Positions 62,555 through 64,000 of a DNA stretch of 64,000 nucleotides are shown piece after piece; within the stretch, counting starts at the first letter, position 1; every line of letters starts with the position of its first letter. This stretch comes from Clostridiales bacterium (lineage in GTDB: Bacteria > Bacillota > Clostridia > Lachnospirales > Lachnospiraceae). Below the pieces are notes generated by a model, which had not been told where the DNA came from, searched no databases, and saw only the letters and a list, made by a program, of their open reading frames with translations. Location: NCBI GenBank assembly GCA_018365455.1, contig JAGZJZ010000004.1:134832-198831 (forward strand). Reading direction: 5' to 3'. The translations under genes and the position numbers were made by a program.

Positions 62555-62605
62555 ATGCTCCGTCTTTAAAGCGCCAATGGGGCGGAGCGTTGACTTAGAA
62601 ATGAA
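62555..62605 (+). terminator. Tandem hairpins after glnN
   Basis: The hairpin ATGCTCCGTC / GGCGGAGCGT (62555-62590, with two G-T pairs) is followed by GAAATGAA / TTCATTTC (from about 62598). The first is a plausible glnN terminator, though its T-run is weak. Confidence 0.5.
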
Positions 62606-62635
62606 GTCCCGATTCATTTCGCTATAGATATTGAT

Positions 62636-62728
62636 ACAAAGCCGGCAGAAAATCAAGTTTATCAAAGTTAGCTAATTTCTCTAAAATCTGTATAGGTAGA
62701 ATGTATGTAGTAAATCTGCCGGCTTTGT
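62636..62728. repeat. 14-bp perfect inverted repeat around 65 bp of AT-rich DNA
   Basis: ACAAAGCCGGCAGA (62636-62649) and TCTGCCGGCTTTGT (62715-62728) are exact complements. The GC-rich arms contrast with the AT-rich interior. There is no coding frame, and no target-site duplication was found by eye. Confidence 0.6.
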
Positions 62729-62884
62729 AAAATAAGAAAATGCTAATTAAGGCTTATATAATATGTTGCAATAAAAATAATTTAAAAAATTCTTGAAATA
62801 AACAGGTATTTATGATAGACTTATTATAGATTAAATCTTTTTTCATCGGCGTTTCTGCCAAAATTTTCATTTATAATGTTAGGA

Positions 62885-63228
62885 AGAAGTAATTAGTGAA
62901 GTAATTTAAGATAATTTACGAGTTAATTATGAAGTAATTAGTAAAGCAATTCTAGAAGTAATACAAGGAGTAATTTTAAAGCGATAAACTAAGCAGTTAG
63001 CTAAGCTTTTCATCAAGTAATTAAACGAAACAATATCAGTAAAGCGATTCACTAAGTAACGCAAGAAGTAAAGAATAAAGTAATTTACTAAGTGATGAGC
63101 AATGCAATTCATGAAACAATGATAAGAAGCTATATAAGAAGAGTAATTAACGAAGTAATGAAACAAAGCATAAGCAAAGCGATTTGACAAGCAAATTACG
63201 AAGCGATTTATGAAAGTAATTAATATAA
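62885..63228. repeat. Degenerate 12-nt tandem repeat array
   Basis: About 28 loosely conserved units of roughly 12 nt with consensus AAGYRATTNAYN (for example GAAGTAATTAGT, AAAGCGATTCAC, AAGTAATTAACG) cover some 340 bp. Read in one plus frame the units give tetrapeptides such as EVIS and KAIL, but the frame is broken repeatedly by stops. The minus strand has an 87-codon open frame without an RBS. Apart from the two inverted-repeat features before it, nothing else was seen in 62536-63395. Confidence 0.65.
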
Positions 63229-63395
63229 ATGGATTATATCAGTAAAATGTGCTTTATTAGTTGATGAAATGAATTACATATATAGCTAGATTCATTTTAA
63301 TGTCCAAATCGGTAGTTTGCATTATATTAAAAAAGATTTAATTATTAAAAACTGGATATGAGTACAAGCTGTCAGGATAGATAAATACGTATCTG

Positions 63396-63665
63396 GTGAA
63401 AACATTTAAGGGAGGAAATAGCAGCTTATTGAAAAATGATGTAATTATTAATAAGTATTTGTCAGATAATGAAAGGTTTGCGGACCTATATAATCATCAG
63501 ATATTTCAAAGTGAAAGGAAAATGAAGATTACCCCGGAAGAACTGGTGGATATCAATCCTCTTTCCGGTATGGCTTTGTGTGAAGGAGAAAGAAATTTAC
63601 AGGTAATAAAGCGTAACCGAGATATTGTGAAAAAGGTTTCCAGTAAAACGGGAATTCGGTTATGA
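63396..63665 (+). CDS. N-terminal part of a frameshifted Rpn-family (PD-(D/E)XK) gene
   Basis: The readable product of up to 89 residues includes LLKNDVIINKYLSDNERFAD, PEELVDINP and QVIKRNRDIVKKVSSKTGI. These form the front of Rpn-type recombination-promoting nuclease/putative transposase proteins abundant in Lachnospiraceae. The start is GTG 63396 or, with GGAGG at 63411-63415, TTG 63429. The frame stops at TGA 63663-63665, exactly where homologues continue; the remaining sequence resumes in another frame from ATG 63662. Confidence 0.7.
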   Translation: MKTFKGGNSSLLKNDVIINKYLSDNERFADLYNHQIFQSERKMKITPEELVDINPLSGMALCEGERNLQVIKRNRDIVKKVSSKTGIRL

Positions 63666-64000
63666 TCTTAGGGATAGAAAATCAAATGAATGTACATTAT
63701 GCAATGCCATTGAGATGCATGTTATATGATGCTTTGACGTATAACGATCAGGTTAATGCATTGAGAAAGATGCATAACAGACAAAAGGACAAGATGGACG
63801 GAGAAGAATACCTCTCCGGAATGTTAAAAACAGATACCATCTCTCCGGTTATGACACAAGTAATCTATTACGGTGAAGAAGAATGGGACGGACCCATGTC
63901 ATTGTATGACATGTTTGGGGATAAGGTGGATAAAGAGTTTTTAAAGATGCATATCCCAGATTATCCAATACATGTTCTAAATATATGCAAGATCAAGGAT
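63662..64000 (+). CDS. C-terminal part of the Rpn-family gene, cut by the window end
   Basis: Open to the window edge from ATG 63662, which overlaps the previous stop as ATGA. It begins MILGIENQMNVHYAMPLR, containing the ExQ/ExK-type catalytic block of Rpn nucleases directly after the sequence that ends the upstream frame. Inserting one base near 63661 would fuse the two into one normal-looking protein. So this is either a single-base frameshift in a pseudogene or sequencing error, or less likely two coupled cistrons. Confidence 0.65.
   Translation, partial: MILGIENQMNVHYAMPLRCMLYDALTYNDQVNALRKMHNRQKDKMDGEEYLSGMLKTDTISPVMTQVIYYGEEEWDGPMSLYDMFGDKVDKEFLKMHIPDYPIHVLNICKIKD

Noticed and set aside
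62927..63190. 87-codon minus-strand frame within the 12-nt repeat array
   Set aside because: Open only because the repeat lacks stops in that frame; no RBS and composition dictated by the repeat unit.
62885..63228. CRISPR array
   Set aside because: Units are about 12 nt, degenerate and without unique spacers; there are no cas genes in the window.

Overview
The window is about 64 kb of low-to-mid GC Firmicute DNA, most likely from a gut Lachnospiraceae bacterium (Blautia, Ruminococcus or Mediterraneibacter type). This rests on the gene content: a d-alanylation (dlt) operon, AraC-type YesM/YesN two-component systems next to ABC sugar importers, a type III glutamine synthetase, a pyruvate formate-lyase with its activase, DUF4367 and DUF6147 proteins, and Rpn/PD-(D/E)XK proteins. 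RBSs are strong and gene packing is dense. No rRNA, tRNA, CRISPR array or intact insertion sequence was seen.

Layout. 1-2166: 3' part of a GH3 glycosidase. 2435-9597: a VanR/VanS-like two-component system followed by a lipoprotein gene and dltA-dltC-dltB-dltD, for D-alanylation of teichoic acids. 9636-10766: DUF362/ferredoxin protein on the minus strand. 10972-14423: LacI regulator, GH4 6-phospho-glycosidase and PfkB kinase. 14575-15666: KamA-type radical SAM aminomutase with altered substrate residues. 15742-17660: AT-rich island with gene remnants. 17671-28719: YesM/YesN pair, ABC importer (no ATPase), two GH31 enzymes and a YesL protein, a probable alpha-xyloside/alpha-glucoside locus. 28761-34244: PurF paralogue without its catalytic cysteine (minus strand), then the housekeeping set gdpP-rplI-dnaB. 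34588-38228: nuclease-fold protein, MerR/coiled-coil protein, and an ECF sigma factor with its anti-sigma. 38604-42109: ferredoxin, pflA and a pyruvate formate-lyase encoded as two separate polypeptides. 42432-49058: a second YesM/YesN plus ABC importer set. 49652-62535: rhomboid protease, soluble histidine kinase, HIT protein, ECF sigma factor, murG, an accessory secreted-protein group, beta-CASP hydrolase, TSCPD protein, lipid kinase, fructose-bisphosphate aldolase and glnN. 62555-64000: repeat-rich intergenic DNA leading to a frameshifted Rpn-family gene.

How the parts fit. The organism looks like an anaerobic fermenter that imports oligosaccharides through two sensor-controlled ABC systems. 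It cleaves them inside the cell with GH31, GH4 and GH3 enzymes, runs glycolysis (aldolase), and disposes of pyruvate as formate through a split PFL that is probably under redox (Rex-type) control. Envelope functions (dlt, murG, rhomboid, ECF sigma/anti-sigma) are interspersed.

The points most worth follow-up are the split PFL with an intercistronic hairpin, the A-C-B-D dlt order with a repeat-bearing lipoprotein, a 150-bp palindromic interspersed element present once in full and once as ends only, the KamA variant, a catalytically empty metallo-beta-lactamase-like protein, and a degenerate 12-nt repeat array before the Rpn gene.
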